A stretch of 45,066 nt of DNA from Rhodospirillaceae bacterium (GCA_002690215.1 NZDS01000158.1:1-45066), one strand, 5' to 3'. Numbered from the stretch's first letter, positions 15,407-25,119 are shown. Made by a program: numbers and translations. Notes: generated by a model from the sequence alone, not told the origin.

Positions 15407-17116
15407 TCAGTTCCACCAGCCCTCTCTGACGGCGTTGATTTGGGCGGCATCGTGGCGGGCAGTTTTGCCGGTGGGGGCGAGGGGTTCGGTGACGAAGAAT
15501 TCCGGTAGTTCATCATCTTCGACGGTGAAGCCGGCGGCCTTGTTGAACTGGTCTTCCATCTTCAGCGCCTCGACGCCGAGTGCGGGCACAAAGGAGGCTT
15601 CCAGATCGGTGCCAAAGGCGGCGTTGATGGTGTCGACGATCAGCTGGGAATTGGTTTCGGTGACGGAGCGGCCAAAAATACAAAAACCAAGCGAATCTGC
15701 GGCGGCACAGTTCACCTGGCTTTCCAGGCTGACCACGGTGAGTTCTTCGGTGGTCATGTCCGTACAACGAAAGCCCGGCTGGTTGCCCGTGGTATGGTCG
15801 GCTCCCTGGGCCGTCAGCATCATGCTGATGCCGGTGACTTCTATGACGCGGGGATCGTAGGCGCTGACACCCTGTTTTTTTATGGCGGGGATGCGGGCGA
15901 CCTTGAAATGTTCGCCGACGCGCTGCGTACCTTGCGCATAGATACGGCCGTTTTCATTGCCGGCGCGAATGTCTTCCAGAACTTTCATCATGAAGGATTC
16001 GTCGCCGAATTCGCCGAGGCCGGCTTCCATCAGCACGCCGATGGTGCAGCCGATTTCGATGGTATCGATGCCCAGATCGTTTGCCACCTGGTTGACGCGA
16101 GCCACTTGGTCGGGGTGCGTCAGGCCGCAATTGGTGCCCATCAGGCAGATGGTTTCGTATTCCAGGGGCGTCGTCAGTTCCACACCCTTGTCATCGACGA
16201 AGACGTTGCTGCAGCGGATCAGGCAGCCCGGCATACAGGCGTGCGAAACCTCGCCGCCACGGGATTTGTTGAGATCGTGAATGTGGGTGCCGCCCATCTC
16301 GAACGTCTGCTCTTTGGCGTCGACCTGTTGGCCGCGGCTGAAGTTGTCGACCGGCAGACCGCCGATTTTGTTGGTCAGGTCGGCGACAATGGCCGTGCCG
16401 TAATCGGAAAAAGTCTGGACGGCAGCTTCCGCTTCCAGTTTGGTGCCATAGTCCTTGACGTGGCTCATCAATTTCTTTCGGTCGACAAATGTCGGCATCT
16501 TGATGTTTTCGAGGATTACGGCCTTGATTTTTTTTGAGCCCATTACCGCGCCCACTCCGCCGCGCGCGGCAAAGCGTGTCGGTCCGCCTTCGGGGTCGGG
16601 GAAGGCGATGGCCGCCATCAGACCCAGGTATTCGCCGACTGGACCGCAGAGCGCGTAGCTGGCTTTCTTACCGTACTTTTTGACCAGCATATCCGCCGCC
16701 TCAAAATTGCTTTTACCCATGTAGGGCGTGGCGTCGTCCCAACTGATCTCACCGTTCTTCTTGATATGAATCACCACCCAGTCGTCGGCAGCCTGACGGA
16801 AGGTAATGCCGGAAAGTTCGTTCTGGCCCATGGCGTAACCAAAGGTGCCGCCCGAATTGGCTTCTTTGATGCCGCCTGTCAGCGGGCTTTTGCAGCCCAC
16901 GCTGACACGGTTAGCGTTGGAAAAGTTGGTGCCCGCAAGCGGTCCCGCCGAAAATATCAACGGATTGGCCGGCGACAGCGGATCGACTGTCGCCACCCCA
17001 TCGTCCAGTAGCGTTCTAGCAATCAACCAGCGGCCCGCACGTGCCAAGTCTGCCCCTTCAACGGTTTTGCTCGTAACTTCACGGGTGGCCAGATCGAGGG
17101 TGAGGTGTTTGCGCAT
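15407..17116 (-). CDS. Aldehyde:ferredoxin oxidoreductase family (tungsten/molybdenum) protein
   Basis: 569 residues in AOR-family order: N-terminal domain with LIFSAGPLAGT and SVGCKSPLTGG, a pterin-binding FAARGGVGAVMGSKKIKAV, then iron-sulfur cysteines in HACMPGCLIRCSN with the fourth probably in LGFCIFG. Family members hold a bis-pyranopterin tungsten (or Mo) site and one 4Fe-4S cluster and oxidise aldehydes or reduce acids with ferredoxin. The start is ATG 17114-17116 preceded by AGGAAC; the longer ORF to 17170 lacks this. It is an isolated gene; no ferredoxin or pterin synthesis gene is adjacent. The substrate is unknown. Confidence 0.9.
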   Translation of the reverse strand: MRKHLTLDLATREVTSKTVEGADLARAGRWLIARTLLDDGVATVDPLSPANPLIFSAGPLAGTNFSNANRVSVGCKSPLTGGIKEANSGGTFGYAMGQNELSGITFRQAADDWVVIHIKKNGEISWDDATPYMGKSNFEAADMLVKKYGKKASYALCGPVGEYLGLMAAIAFPDPEGGPTRFAARGGVGAVMGSKKIKAVILENIKMPTFVDRKKLMSHVKDYGTKLEAEAAVQTFSDYGTAIVADLTNKIGGLPVDNFSRGQQVDAKEQTFEMGGTHIHDLNKSRGGEVSHACMPGCLIRCSNVFVDDKGVELTTPLEYETICLMGTNCGLTHPDQVARVNQVANDLGIDTIEIGCTIGVLMEAGLGEFGDESFMMKVLEDIRAGNENGRIYAQGTQRVGEHFKVARIPAIKKQGVSAYDPRVIEVTGISMMLTAQGADHTTGNQPGFRCTDMTTEELTVVSLESQVNCAAADSLGFCIFGRSVTETNSQLIVDTINAAFGTDLEASFVPALGVEALKMEDQFNKAAGFTVEDDELPEFFVTEPLAPTGKTARHDAAQINAVREGWWN

Positions 17117-17216
17117 ATCAGGGTTCCTACGAGGCAAGGGATCAACAAAGGGGAGCGGCGATTTCGACACCGATTCGAACCCAAGTGTAAGTCCGGTTCA
17201 AGGGTTAAGCAAAGAG

Positions 17217-17340
17217 TCAGGTTCTGAGAGGTGCATCGCCTTGCTTCGAAATTCGCCCGCTGTAGTCCATCTCGCCGGACTGGAAGCGTTTCGACGTCAA
17301 TCCCACGTAGGCGCCCACGGAGCTTCGCTGCCGCGGTCGA
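17217..17340 (-). mobile_element. IS110-family transposase relic
   Basis: Read on the minus strand, this stretch gives RSSVGAYVGLTSKRFQSGE, continuing MDYSGRISKQGDAPLRT and a stop. That is the characteristic C-terminal core of IS110-type (Transposase_20) transposases, shortened at both ends. No start codon or rest of the gene is present. The gap 17117-17579 holds only this relic plus the presumed promoter of the cyclase gene. Confidence 0.7.
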
Positions 17341-17579
17341 CGCCGTGACGAAGGCGCAGGAAAATGAGGCGGTGCACTGAACGGGTGGGGCGGGGGGGAT
17401 CCGGCTTACCCCTGACCGCTGAGGATTCAGACCGGGTCCCGATCTGACGCGATTAACCAACACCGGACCTCAGCTGCCTCTGTCAGTCTCCTTGCCGGCT
17501 ACGCTTTGTTGTACGGATTAGCGCCGCCGTCACGGATGGCGTAATATTGCTTCCGTAGCGTTGGGGAGACGCACGTTCC

Positions 17580-20500
17580 ATGAGCGAAGGTGGCGACCAG
17601 AGACGCCTATCCGCGATCCTAGCGGCCGATATGGTCGGTTATACCCGGCGCATGGAGGAGGACACTGACGGCACCGTCGCCGCCTGGAAAGCGGCCCGTT
17701 CGGACGCCATTGATCCCACAGTTGCCGCTCACTCGGGCCGCATCGTCAAGCTGACGGGCGACGGTTTTCTGGCCGAATTTTCGACAGTCCTGGATGCTGT
17801 TAGGTGCGCTATTTCTATACAACAAACCCTGTTGGACGGTCCGCTTGCCTTCCGCATGGGCGTCAACATGGGCGACATCATCGACGACGGTGAAGACATC
17901 CACGGCGAGGGTGTCAATATCGCCGCCCGTATCGAGGCCCTGGCCGAACCCGGTGGCATCTGCATCTCCAGCAGTGTTCATGATCAGGTGCTCAATCGGT
18001 TGGATCACCAATTCGAGGATATGGGCGAAATCGAGGTCAAGAATGTCGCCCGGCCGGTAAGGGTGTTCCGGGTCTTGGCCGAGGGTGAGGTGGCCTCCAC
18101 GCCGGTGCTCAGGTTCGCTCTTTGGCGGAATTATGCGGCCGCCGCAGTCGTTATCGTCGCGGCCATTGCCGGCGCCGTCATCTGGTGGCAACAGCGGCCG
18201 GATTTCGAGCCGGCGGACCAAACGAAGTTTGCCTACAAACTGCCCGAGAAACCCTCCATCGCGGTGCTGCCGTTTGACAATATGAGCGGCGATCCCGACC
18301 AGGAGTTTCTCGCCGACAGCTTCAGCGAAAACATAATCGCCATCCTATCGGCCTCGCCTGAGCTCTTCGTCATCGCCCGTAACTCGACCTTCGTTTACAA
18401 AAGCAAACCGACCAAGGTGCAGAAGGTGGCCGAAGATCTTGGCGTGCGTTACGTCATAGAGGGCAGCGTTCTACGCACCGGCGAACAAGTCCGCGTTACC
18501 GCCCAGTTGATCGATGCCATCGACGGCAAGCACCTTTGGGCCAAGCGGTACAACCGCGAACTGAAAGGCACCAAGGAGCTATTTGCGATCCAAGACGACA
18601 TCGCGATCCAGATTTCCCAGGAATTGCATGTCAGTCTGACCTTCGGCGAAGGCATAAGACGCATCAGCAAGAGTATCGGAGACTTTGATACCGTGGTCCT
18701 TCTGGGTCGCGCCAACGAGGCGTTTCAGACCTGGAGCCCCGACGGTAACCGCGAAGCCGAAAGCCTCTACGGGGCAGCCCTCAATACCTATCCCGACAGT
18801 GATTTCGTGAATTCCAATATGGGCTGGGTGCACTTGCAAAAGATGATGATTGGCATCAGCAAGGATCCTCGGACGGATTCGGCCAAGGCGAGGGAATTTG
18901 CGGAAAAATCGTTGTCGATCAATGAGAACAGTTACGCCCACCTCGTCTTGGCCACAATCGATATGTTCGCCAGGGATCACAACTCAGCGATCACCCATAC
19001 CGACCGGGCGATCGAACTTCTTCCCGGTGGTGCCGACCCCGTCGCAGGCTGGGTCAAGCTTCACAGTGGTCAACCGAAAGAAGCCGCCGCCTATACCAGG
19101 CGTGTCATGAGGCTCACGCCCTTCCACGTGGATTGGGTGCCACTTGTCCTGGCCGACAGTCTCGTCAGGTTGGGCCAATACGATGAGGCCAAAGCGATCT
19201 ATCAGGGTGTGCTCGCCTCACCTACCAAAGACGTGACGCTTCACCCTCGGTCATTGAGGGGGTTAGCGGCGGTCTCGGTGTTCGAGGGGGATATCGGTCG
19301 CGCACGGGGTTTTGCTGAAAAGTCGCTGGCGTTCCAACCGGACCGGAGTGTTTCTGAAATAAGGCGCGCCCTGTTTTATGAAAAGGATCAGGCCTTCGTC
19401 AAACGCTACCTCGATGCGCTCCGCCAAGCCGGCTTGCCCGAAGACCCGCCGTCCGCGAAACCGAAAAAACCCTCCATCGCCGTGCTGCCGTTCACCAACA
19501 TGTCCGGCGACAAGGATCAGGAATACTTCGCCGATGGCATGACCGATGACCTGATTACCGATCTGTCGAGAGTCTCGGGCCTGATGGTTATCGCGCGGAA
19601 CTCGACCTTCACCTACAAGGGCAAGGCCGTGAAGGTGCAGCAGGTGGCCAAGGATTTGAACGTCAGCCATGTCCTGGAAGGCTCCGTTCGCCGCGAGGGC
19701 GATCAGATCCGCATCAACGCCCAGCTCATCGATGGCAAGACCGGCAAGCATCTTTGGGCAGAACGCTATGACCGCGATTACAGGGACATCTTCGCCCTGC
19801 AGGACGAAGTGACGGCCAAGATCGTCGCCGCGCTGAAGCTCAAGCTGACGCCGGCGGAGAAGACCATGCTGGCCAGGAAGCCAACCGAAAACCTGGAAGC
19901 CTACGAGAGTTATCTTCGCGCGCGGCAATCATACTATCAGCTTGATACGGCGGGGCTGACGGAGGCGTTGTCGCTCTACAGGAAAGCGATCGATAACGAT
20001 CCGACTTTCACAGACGCATACGCCGGCCTGGCCGCCGCTTCGGCATATGTATGGCGCTTCCAGTTTTTTTGGGTCTTGAGGCCCTCCAAAGCACGCCAGC
20101 GTGCGGAGCGGTCAATAGAGCGGGCTCTGAAGCTCGACCCCAGCAACTCGGAAGCGCTTAGGACGCGCGCGGGGATCCAATCATTCGACGGCAACCACGA
20201 ACAAGCCATTGCCACCGCACGACGGGCCTTATCGTCCGCTTCGAACGACGCTTCGACGCACAGAATACTTGCCCGTATCCTCACTGACGCAGGAAGAGTA
20301 AGGGAGGGCCTTCGCGAAATCGAAACCGCACTCCGCCTGGACCCGAAACCCAACACGACAGATGCCAAAGATACGGGGTGGGTCTATTTTCACAACCAAG
20401 ACTATGAATCGGCTTCTTCGTTCTACCGTGACGCTGTCAAGGGCGCGCCAAACGATGCTACGGCATACAATCTCCTTGCCGCCAGCTATGCGCAGATGGG

Positions 20501-20990
20501 AAAATTGGCCGAGGCCAAGGCAGCAAACGCTCAGGTAGTTCAGTTGTGGCCCGCAGCTAGCTTGCGCTACCTTTCGATCTGGGCGCGTCATATGGAGAAA
20601 GGGGTCCGAGATCATCTTCTCGAGGGTTTGCGAAAGTCCGGCATTCCGGAATGGCCATTCGGGTTCAAGGGAGACGAAGCGAATCGTTTGACTGGAAACG
20701 AAATCAAGACGCTCTACTACGGCGGCAAGCGCGTAGGAAAGGACTGGGCAGGGAACGCGTATGAGAGCGAAACTGCCGAGGATGGGAATTTGGTGTTTCG
20801 AATGGGTTCCGAGACGTGGTCTAGCAAAGCTCATATTGAAGGCGACTTGAACTGTTATACTGGGGAGCTTTTGTTCGGCCGAAAAAACTGCGTTCCGGTC
20901 TATCGCAATCCTGGCGGGACGTGGGCCGAGAAGAATGAATACGTTCAGCCCAGTGCGACTAGCGTCTACTATTTCTCTTTCGTTGATTGA
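17580..20990 (+). CDS. Class III nucleotide cyclase with duplicated FlgO/TolB-like and TPR modules
   Basis: 1136 residues. Residues 8-165 are a class III adenylate/guanylate cyclase domain with metal aspartates D17 and D61, K57 before the TGDG loop, and N113/R117 in GVNIAARIEA, so it should be active. A membrane helix follows at about 184-203. Then come two copies of the same module: a beta-alpha domain starting PSIAVLPFDNMSGD (about 223-352) and PSIAVLPFTNMSGD (about 629-760), each followed by TPR-type helical repeats. A C-terminal beta-rich domain with paired cysteines (NCYTG...KNCVPVY) ends the protein. Cyclase catalysis would be cytoplasmic and the repeats periplasmic. The FecR-domain gene downstream probably belongs to the same unit. 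Confidence 0.88.
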   Translation: MSEGGDQRRLSAILAADMVGYTRRMEEDTDGTVAAWKAARSDAIDPTVAAHSGRIVKLTGDGFLAEFSTVLDAVRCAISIQQTLLDGPLAFRMGVNMGDIIDDGEDIHGEGVNIAARIEALAEPGGICISSSVHDQVLNRLDHQFEDMGEIEVKNVARPVRVFRVLAEGEVASTPVLRFALWRNYAAAAVVIVAAIAGAVIWWQQRPDFEPADQTKFAYKLPEKPSIAVLPFDNMSGDPDQEFLADSFSENIIAILSASPELFVIARNSTFVYKSKPTKVQKVAEDLGVRYVIEGSVLRTGEQVRVTAQLIDAIDGKHLWAKRYNRELKGTKELFAIQDDIAIQISQELHVSLTFGEGIRRISKSIGDFDTVVLLGRANEAFQTWSPDGNREAESLYGAALNTYPDSDFVNSNMGWVHLQKMMIGISKDPRTDSAKAREFAEKSLSINENSYAHLVLATIDMFARDHNSAITHTDRAIELLPGGADPVAGWVKLHSGQPKEAAAYTRRVMRLTPFHVDWVPLVLADSLVRLGQYDEAKAIYQGVLASPTKDVTLHPRSLRGLAAVSVFEGDIGRARGFAEKSLAFQPDRSVSEIRRALFYEKDQAFVKRYLDALRQAGLPEDPPSAKPKKPSIAVLPFTNMSGDKDQEYFADGMTDDLITDLSRVSGLMVIARNSTFTYKGKAVKVQQVAKDLNVSHVLEGSVRREGDQIRINAQLIDGKTGKHLWAERYDRDYRDIFALQDEVTAKIVAALKLKLTPAEKTMLARKPTENLEAYESYLRARQSYYQLDTAGLTEALSLYRKAIDNDPTFTDAYAGLAAASAYVWRFQFFWVLRPSKARQRAERSIERALKLDPSNSEALRTRAGIQSFDGNHEQAIATARRALSSASNDASTHRILARILTDAGRVREGLREIETALRLDPKPNTTDAKDTGWVYFHNQDYESASSFYRDAVKGAPNDATAYNLLAASYAQMGKLAEAKAANAQVVQLWPAASLRYLSIWARHMEKGVRDHLLEGLRKSGIPEWPFGFKGDEANRLTGNEIKTLYYGGKRVGKDWAGNAYESETAEDGNLVFRMGSETWSSKAHIEGDLNCYTGELLFGRKNCVPVYRNPGGTWAEKNEYVQPSATSVYYFSFVD

Positions 20991-21040
20991 GGCACTAGCT
21001 GGGATCACATCGATCTCAGCTTTGGGGAAGGGGCAGACCA

Positions 21041-21805
21041 ATGATCGATGTCAACAATCAAATCCGCAAAAGTCTGCGCATCACCCCTCGCCGGAAATTT
21101 GCTGCCGCGATCATTGTCGTCCTGGCGCTGGTTGCCGGCGCCGGCAAGATCTCGGAAGCTTCAAGCGAAACCGAAAGCGCGAAGAACCTGGGCCCAAAGC
21201 CAATCGGCACTGTCGAGACGGTGACGGGTATGGCCAGCGCCTTCCACAGCGACGGCACCGAGGTACCCCTGAACGCGGGCGATCCGGTTTATTGGGGTGA
21301 TTTGCTCAATACCGCCGGCGAGGCCAGGATCGGCCTCAGGTTTATCGACGATACCAGGCTCTCGCTGGGCCAGGATGGCCGCATGGTGCTGGATGAACTG
21401 ACTTACGATGCCAAAACTCACCAAGGTAAATTGTCGGTATCAGTCGTTAATGGCGCGGTTAGTTTCTTTTCCGGATCGATCGCGAAATCTGGTCCCGACG
21501 CCATGCAGGTGCGCACGCCGGTGGCCACGATCGGTATTCGCGGCACCAAGGTGGCGATCAAGGCCGGTGCCGAGGGTGAGGAAAACGTCATTACCTTGCT
21601 CGAGGAAGAGGGCGGGATCACCGGCGAGATCGTCGTCACCAACCACGGCGGCAGCCAGATCCTCAACGAAGCCGGTCAGACCACCTCCGTATGGAGCTTT
21701 GTGGGGGCGCCGTCGATGCCGATCATCATGCCGCCGTCGCAAGTCGATCTACTCTTCAGCCGCACCATCGAGGTGTTGCCCGAACGTGGCGCGAAGAGCC
21801 GCTAG
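21041..21805 (+). CDS. FecR domain-containing protein
   Basis: 254 residues: an N-terminal hydrophobic segment (about 20-38, FAAAIIVVLALVAGAG) as signal peptide or anchor, then a FecR domain with GDPVYWGDLLNTAGEARIGLRFIDD, LSLGQDGRMVLDEL and VRTPVATIGIRGTKVAI. In this subgroup the domain is exported and found beside cyclases, adhesins or CHASE2 sensors rather than iron uptake genes, and here it follows a class III cyclase gene by 50 nt on the same strand. The ATG has GGGGAAGGGG upstream. A role in sensing or surface signalling with the cyclase protein is inference. Confidence 0.85.
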   Translation: MIDVNNQIRKSLRITPRRKFAAAIIVVLALVAGAGKISEASSETESAKNLGPKPIGTVETVTGMASAFHSDGTEVPLNAGDPVYWGDLLNTAGEARIGLRFIDDTRLSLGQDGRMVLDELTYDAKTHQGKLSVSVVNGAVSFFSGSIAKSGPDAMQVRTPVATIGIRGTKVAIKAGAEGEENVITLLEEEGGITGEIVVTNHGGSQILNEAGQTTSVWSFVGAPSMPIIMPPSQVDLLFSRTIEVLPERGAKSR

Positions 21806-21867
21806 AAACCAAAATTGATCATTATGCTTCGGCTACCGTGATCGTCAGCCGGAGTTCGATGTGGGTC

Positions 21868-21883
21868 TTGGCTGTGTAGAAAC
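21868..21883 (+). repeat. Left terminal inverted repeat of the IS
   Basis: TTGGCTGTGTAGAAAC. It matches the complement of the right end at TGGCTGTGT and AAAC, with two mismatches between. The element boundary is judged by eye. Confidence 0.65.
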
Positions 21884-22033
21884 GCCACGGCTGATCCTGC
21901 GTGTTTACGGGAAGTGCGGAATGACGGGCAGGCGACGGGATTTTTGTATTTTGGTCCCTGGAACGGCCCCAGTTCGGTCTCTGCCGGTTTGGTGGCCGGT
22001 TTTGCGGGTTTGAGGCAGGCAGAATCGGGCGCT

Positions 22034-23473
22034 CTACGCCCGCATGGCCTGCAGCAGCGGTCCGGTGCCCAAGATATTCATAACCCGGGTGAGATTGTAG
22101 GCGAGCACGTGTAACGCCATCTCGGTACGCACGTTCCCGAGCGTCTTCATGAGAAAGTGTGTGGCGCCCATCCGCGCCTTGATCGTACCGAAAGGATGCT
22201 CGACGGTCTCGCGACGCCGGCGCATGGCCTGCGGGTCGCAGTCGAGGCGGTGCTGGACTTCATCGAGAAGCTGTTCGTGTTCCCAGCGGGTGATCCGGCG
22301 TTGCTTGCTCGTGGTGCAGCGATCTTTGATGGCGCAGTTCTGGCAGACGTTGCTCCAGTAGCGGCGTAAGCGCAGCCCCTTCTCCTCGCTCGTGAAAGTG
22401 TACTTTAGGCGTTCTCCGGCAGGACAGACGTACACATCCTCGGTGGCCACATAACGGAAGTCCTGTTTGACGAAGCGGCCCTTGGATCTGTTGCCCGATG
22501 TCATTGGCTTGGGCAGCGTTACGGTGATGTCCGCCTCGGCACAGGCCAGGATTTCCCCGCTGCTGAAGTAGCCCCGGTCGGCGACAACATCGAGCCGCTC
22601 CGCCCCGAGTACCGCCTTCGCCCGCTTCGCCATGCGGGCCAGTTGCGCGCGGTCGGATCCCGTGGTCGTGACTTCATGCGCGACGATCAGATGATGCGTG
22701 GTATCCACCGACGTCTGGACGTTGTAGCCGACAACGCCCGAGCCCCTGCCGCTCGTCGCCATCGACCGCGCATCAGGATCGGTTAGCGAGACCTGTTGGT
22801 CGGGCCTATCGAGCATCTCGGCATTGAGATTCTCAAGGCGTCCCATCTCGTCTTTCAACTTGTCGATTTTCTCCGTCAGCCGGGCCACTTTGCTCTCCAG
22901 AGCCGGTGACGGTTCCTGACGGTCAGCGCTATCCAACTGGTGCAGATATCGCGAGACGCTCTCCTCGATCTGGGCCATGCGCCTTTGCATCTTGGCGCGG
23001 GTGAAGTTGCGGTCGCGGTTGTTCACCGCCTTGAACTTGCTGCCGTCGATGGCGACACTCGCCTCGGCCAGCAGCCCGACCGTACGGCAGAGTTCCACAA
23101 ATCGGGCACAGACCTGGCGAACCGCCGGGCCATTGTCCTTACGGAAGTCAGCAATCGTTTTGTGGTCCGGAACAAGGCGTCCCACCAGCCACATGACCTC
23201 AACGTTGCGGGCTGCTTCGCGCTCCAAACGGCGGCTCGACTGTATCCGGTTGAGATATCCGTAGATGTAGAGCTTTAGAAGAACCGACGGATGATACGAC
23301 GGCCGTCCCGTCGAACATGGATCAACACGCTCGAAACCAAGATCGCGGAGATCAAGCTCATCGACGAACACGTCGACCACACGAACCGGATTGTCACTGT
23401 CGACAAAGTCGTCCAGGCTCTCCGGCAGCAAAGTCGCCTGGCCCCGCTCAACACCTTCAACGAAACGCTTCAT
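22034..23473 (-). CDS. IS1182-family transposase
   Basis: 479 residues from the ATG at 23471-23473 (GGGGGA ribosome-binding site; a GTG one codon earlier is also possible). It has the N-terminal DUF772 region (GRPSYHPSVLLKLYIYGYLN...RLEREAARN), DHKTIADFRKDN, the DDE residues in VAIDGSKFKAVN and DVVADRGYFS, and the C-terminal ETVEHPFGTIKARMGATHFL with the catalytic Glu. A cysteine cluster (CQNCAIKDRC) is typical of the group. The frame is intact, so the element may be mobile. Confidence 0.92.
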   Translation of the reverse strand: MKRFVEGVERGQATLLPESLDDFVDSDNPVRVVDVFVDELDLRDLGFERVDPCSTGRPSYHPSVLLKLYIYGYLNRIQSSRRLEREAARNVEVMWLVGRLVPDHKTIADFRKDNGPAVRQVCARFVELCRTVGLLAEASVAIDGSKFKAVNNRDRNFTRAKMQRRMAQIEESVSRYLHQLDSADRQEPSPALESKVARLTEKIDKLKDEMGRLENLNAEMLDRPDQQVSLTDPDARSMATSGRGSGVVGYNVQTSVDTTHHLIVAHEVTTTGSDRAQLARMAKRAKAVLGAERLDVVADRGYFSSGEILACAEADITVTLPKPMTSGNRSKGRFVKQDFRYVATEDVYVCPAGERLKYTFTSEEKGLRLRRYWSNVCQNCAIKDRCTTSKQRRITRWEHEQLLDEVQHRLDCDPQAMRRRRETVEHPFGTIKARMGATHFLMKTLGNVRTEMALHVLAYNLTRVMNILGTGPLLQAMRA

Positions 23474-23517
23474 CACATCCCCCGGCCAGTTGCCACCGGA
23501 ATCATAACAGCGAAGAT

Positions 23518-23532
23518 GTTTTCACACAGCCA
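23518..23532 (-). repeat. Right terminal inverted repeat of the IS
   Basis: Reads TGGCTGTGTGAAAAC on the minus strand, pairing with the left end at 21869-21883. GGGTC follows immediately outside. Confidence 0.65.
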
Positions 23533-23913
23533 GGGTCAATCACGTCGATTCGGCCCTGCCCCAGCCACGGCCGCTTTTCTGGGTACACCGGACTCCGGGC
23601 GGCAAAAGCCGACATTTGAGCCGGCTGGCCGGCAAGGTGGTGTCGCCCACGCCGAATTACCGTTACCGATTTCGCGACCCCGGGGCGGATTTCGGGGGGT
23701 GGTCCGGGAGCGAACGGCTTGGCTATTCCCCATCATGACGCCGTGCCACCTCCCCTCCCCGTCTGTTCGGAAAGCGCCCAAATACGCGGGCATTGGCGAT
23801 CGTCGCCAGGCGATTCCAAGCGTTGAAAACGGGCACGCCGTTGCGTCCCGGTGACTCCAGGGTATTTCCGAAATGGGCAAACGGGCCGAACCGCTCTCGC
23901 GGATAGGACAGCC
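23533..23913. other. Intergenic stretch with no supported feature
   Basis: 380 nt between the insertion sequence and the nitronate monooxygenase stop. Frames open here read as antisense or low-information sequence with no recognisable domain. Short GC-rich self-complementary runs are present near 23680-23700, but no terminator with a T-run could be made out. Confidence 0.5.
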
Positions 23914-25041
23914 CTATCCGATGCGGACGTTCGACTGCAGCTCCTTCAACACATCGATGGCGCCGGTGACCATGTCTTCGAAGATTTCCGCGGCCGGGCG
24001 CCGGCGGGTCAGCATGCCGCCGACCTGTCCCGCAGGATTGAACCAGAGCTCCTCGCGGGCCGTGTCGATGGCGGCCTGCTGAAAGTCCTCGACCAGTATC
24101 TTTTGCACCGGCGCTTCCAGGGGCTCCAAATCCGACTCGGCCCAGGCCCGGGTCATGGGGTTGTTGAAACTTCGGGTCGGTTTTCCCGTCCAGGCCCGGC
24201 TGACGACGAAGTCCGTGGATTGGGAATCGATGATCTCCTGCTTTTGCGATTCGGGAATGCCGCACTCGTCGGCTACCAGGAAGGCGGTGCCGACCCAGAC
24301 GGCCTGGGCTCCCAGCGCGAGCGCTGCGGCGACGCCGCGGCCGTCGGCAATGCCGCCGGCGGCCACTACCGGAACCGGCGCGATGGCGTCGACCAGTTGC
24401 GGTATCAGGGGAAAGCTGGCGATCGGCCCGATGTGGCCGCCGGCTTCGTTGCCGCCGGCGATCACCAGGTCGGTACCGGCGTCGACCTGGCGCCGCGCAT
24501 TGCGCACGTTGCCGGCGATGCCCATCAGCTTCATGCCCTGGGCGTGGGCGCGTTCCTCGATGAAGCCGGGATCGCCCAGCGCAGCCACGAAGAGCGGCAC
24601 CTTTTCGTCGAGTATGGCGTCGAGTTGAAGGCGCATGAAGCTGTTGTCGGCGACGATTTCGTTCTCCACGGGGTGGGCCTCAAGGCCCTGCCGGGCGGTG
24701 AACTCCTCCATGAACTGCCAGTGATCGGGATGGTTCTTTTGAATTTGATGGCGCACGCCCGATCGTGTCGGCGCGGCTTCGGTCAGTCGCACGGGCATCA
24801 GGGTATCGACGCCAAAGGGCCGGTTGGTGAGCCGGCGGACCTCCCGTATGCGGTAGCGGATCTCCTCCGCATCGAGTGCGGCGACGCCCAGAACCCCCAT
24901 GCCGCCCGCTTCGCAAACCGCGGCGACCAGCTCGGGCGGCGTGGGGTTGTTCCTGCCGCCCATGCCGGCAAGAAAGATCGGATACTCGATGCCAAGCTCG
25001 TCGCAGAGTCGGTTGTGCAGGATCGGCTTGCTGTCGGGCAT
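23914..25041 (-). CDS. Nitronate monooxygenase family flavoprotein, copy 1
   Basis: 375 residues, FMN-binding TIM barrel of the nitronate monooxygenase/FabK-like family. The conserved blocks are YPIFLAGMGG at the start of the barrel, GGMGVLGVAALD, VIAGGNEAGGHIG, VPVVAAGGIADGRGVAAALALGAQAVWVGTAF and a C-terminal TRAW/NNPMTRAW segment. Enzymes of this family oxidise alkyl nitronates, but many members have other flavin-dependent roles, so the substrate is uncertain. The ATG at 25039-25041 has GAGGGG upstream. It is divergent from the dehydratase pair at 25166-26040. A second, only distantly similar family member lies at 27678-28760 beyond selenoprotein cassette 2. Confidence 0.88.
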   Translation of the reverse strand: MPDSKPILHNRLCDELGIEYPIFLAGMGGRNNPTPPELVAAVCEAGGMGVLGVAALDAEEIRYRIREVRRLTNRPFGVDTLMPVRLTEAAPTRSGVRHQIQKNHPDHWQFMEEFTARQGLEAHPVENEIVADNSFMRLQLDAILDEKVPLFVAALGDPGFIEERAHAQGMKLMGIAGNVRNARRQVDAGTDLVIAGGNEAGGHIGPIASFPLIPQLVDAIAPVPVVAAGGIADGRGVAAALALGAQAVWVGTAFLVADECGIPESQKQEIIDSQSTDFVVSRAWTGKPTRSFNNPMTRAWAESDLEPLEAPVQKILVEDFQQAAIDTAREELWFNPAGQVGGMLTRRRPAAEIFEDMVTGAIDVLKELQSNVRIG

Positions 25042-25101
25042 TTTCTAACCCCTCGCTCCCCGGCGTACCGTCGCGCCAGCTAGCACGATAGTGTCAACGT
25101 T

Positions 25102-25119
25102 TTCGAATGTCAGTTCGAA
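25102..25119. promoter_or_regulatory. Tandem TTCGAA palindromes between divergent genes
   Basis: TTCGAA occurs at 25102-25107 and 25114-25119, twelve bases apart, in the 124-bp gap between the divergent monooxygenase and dehydratase genes. A TTGCTAGACT stretch about 6 bases downstream could be an extended -10 element for the rightward genes. Candidate operator by position and symmetry only. Confidence 0.3.

Larger units (their letters stand above)
21868..23532. mobile_element. IS1182-like insertion sequence, apparently complete
   Basis: The element is about 1665 bp with one transposase gene. Its ends carry matching inverted repeats TGGCTGTGTnnAAAC. The 5-mer GGGTC occurs directly outside both ends (21863-21867 and 23533-23537), which may be the target duplication. 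It separates the FecR gene from the nitronate monooxygenase region without obviously interrupting a gene. The stretch 21884-22033 is internal non-coding sequence. Confidence 0.75.
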
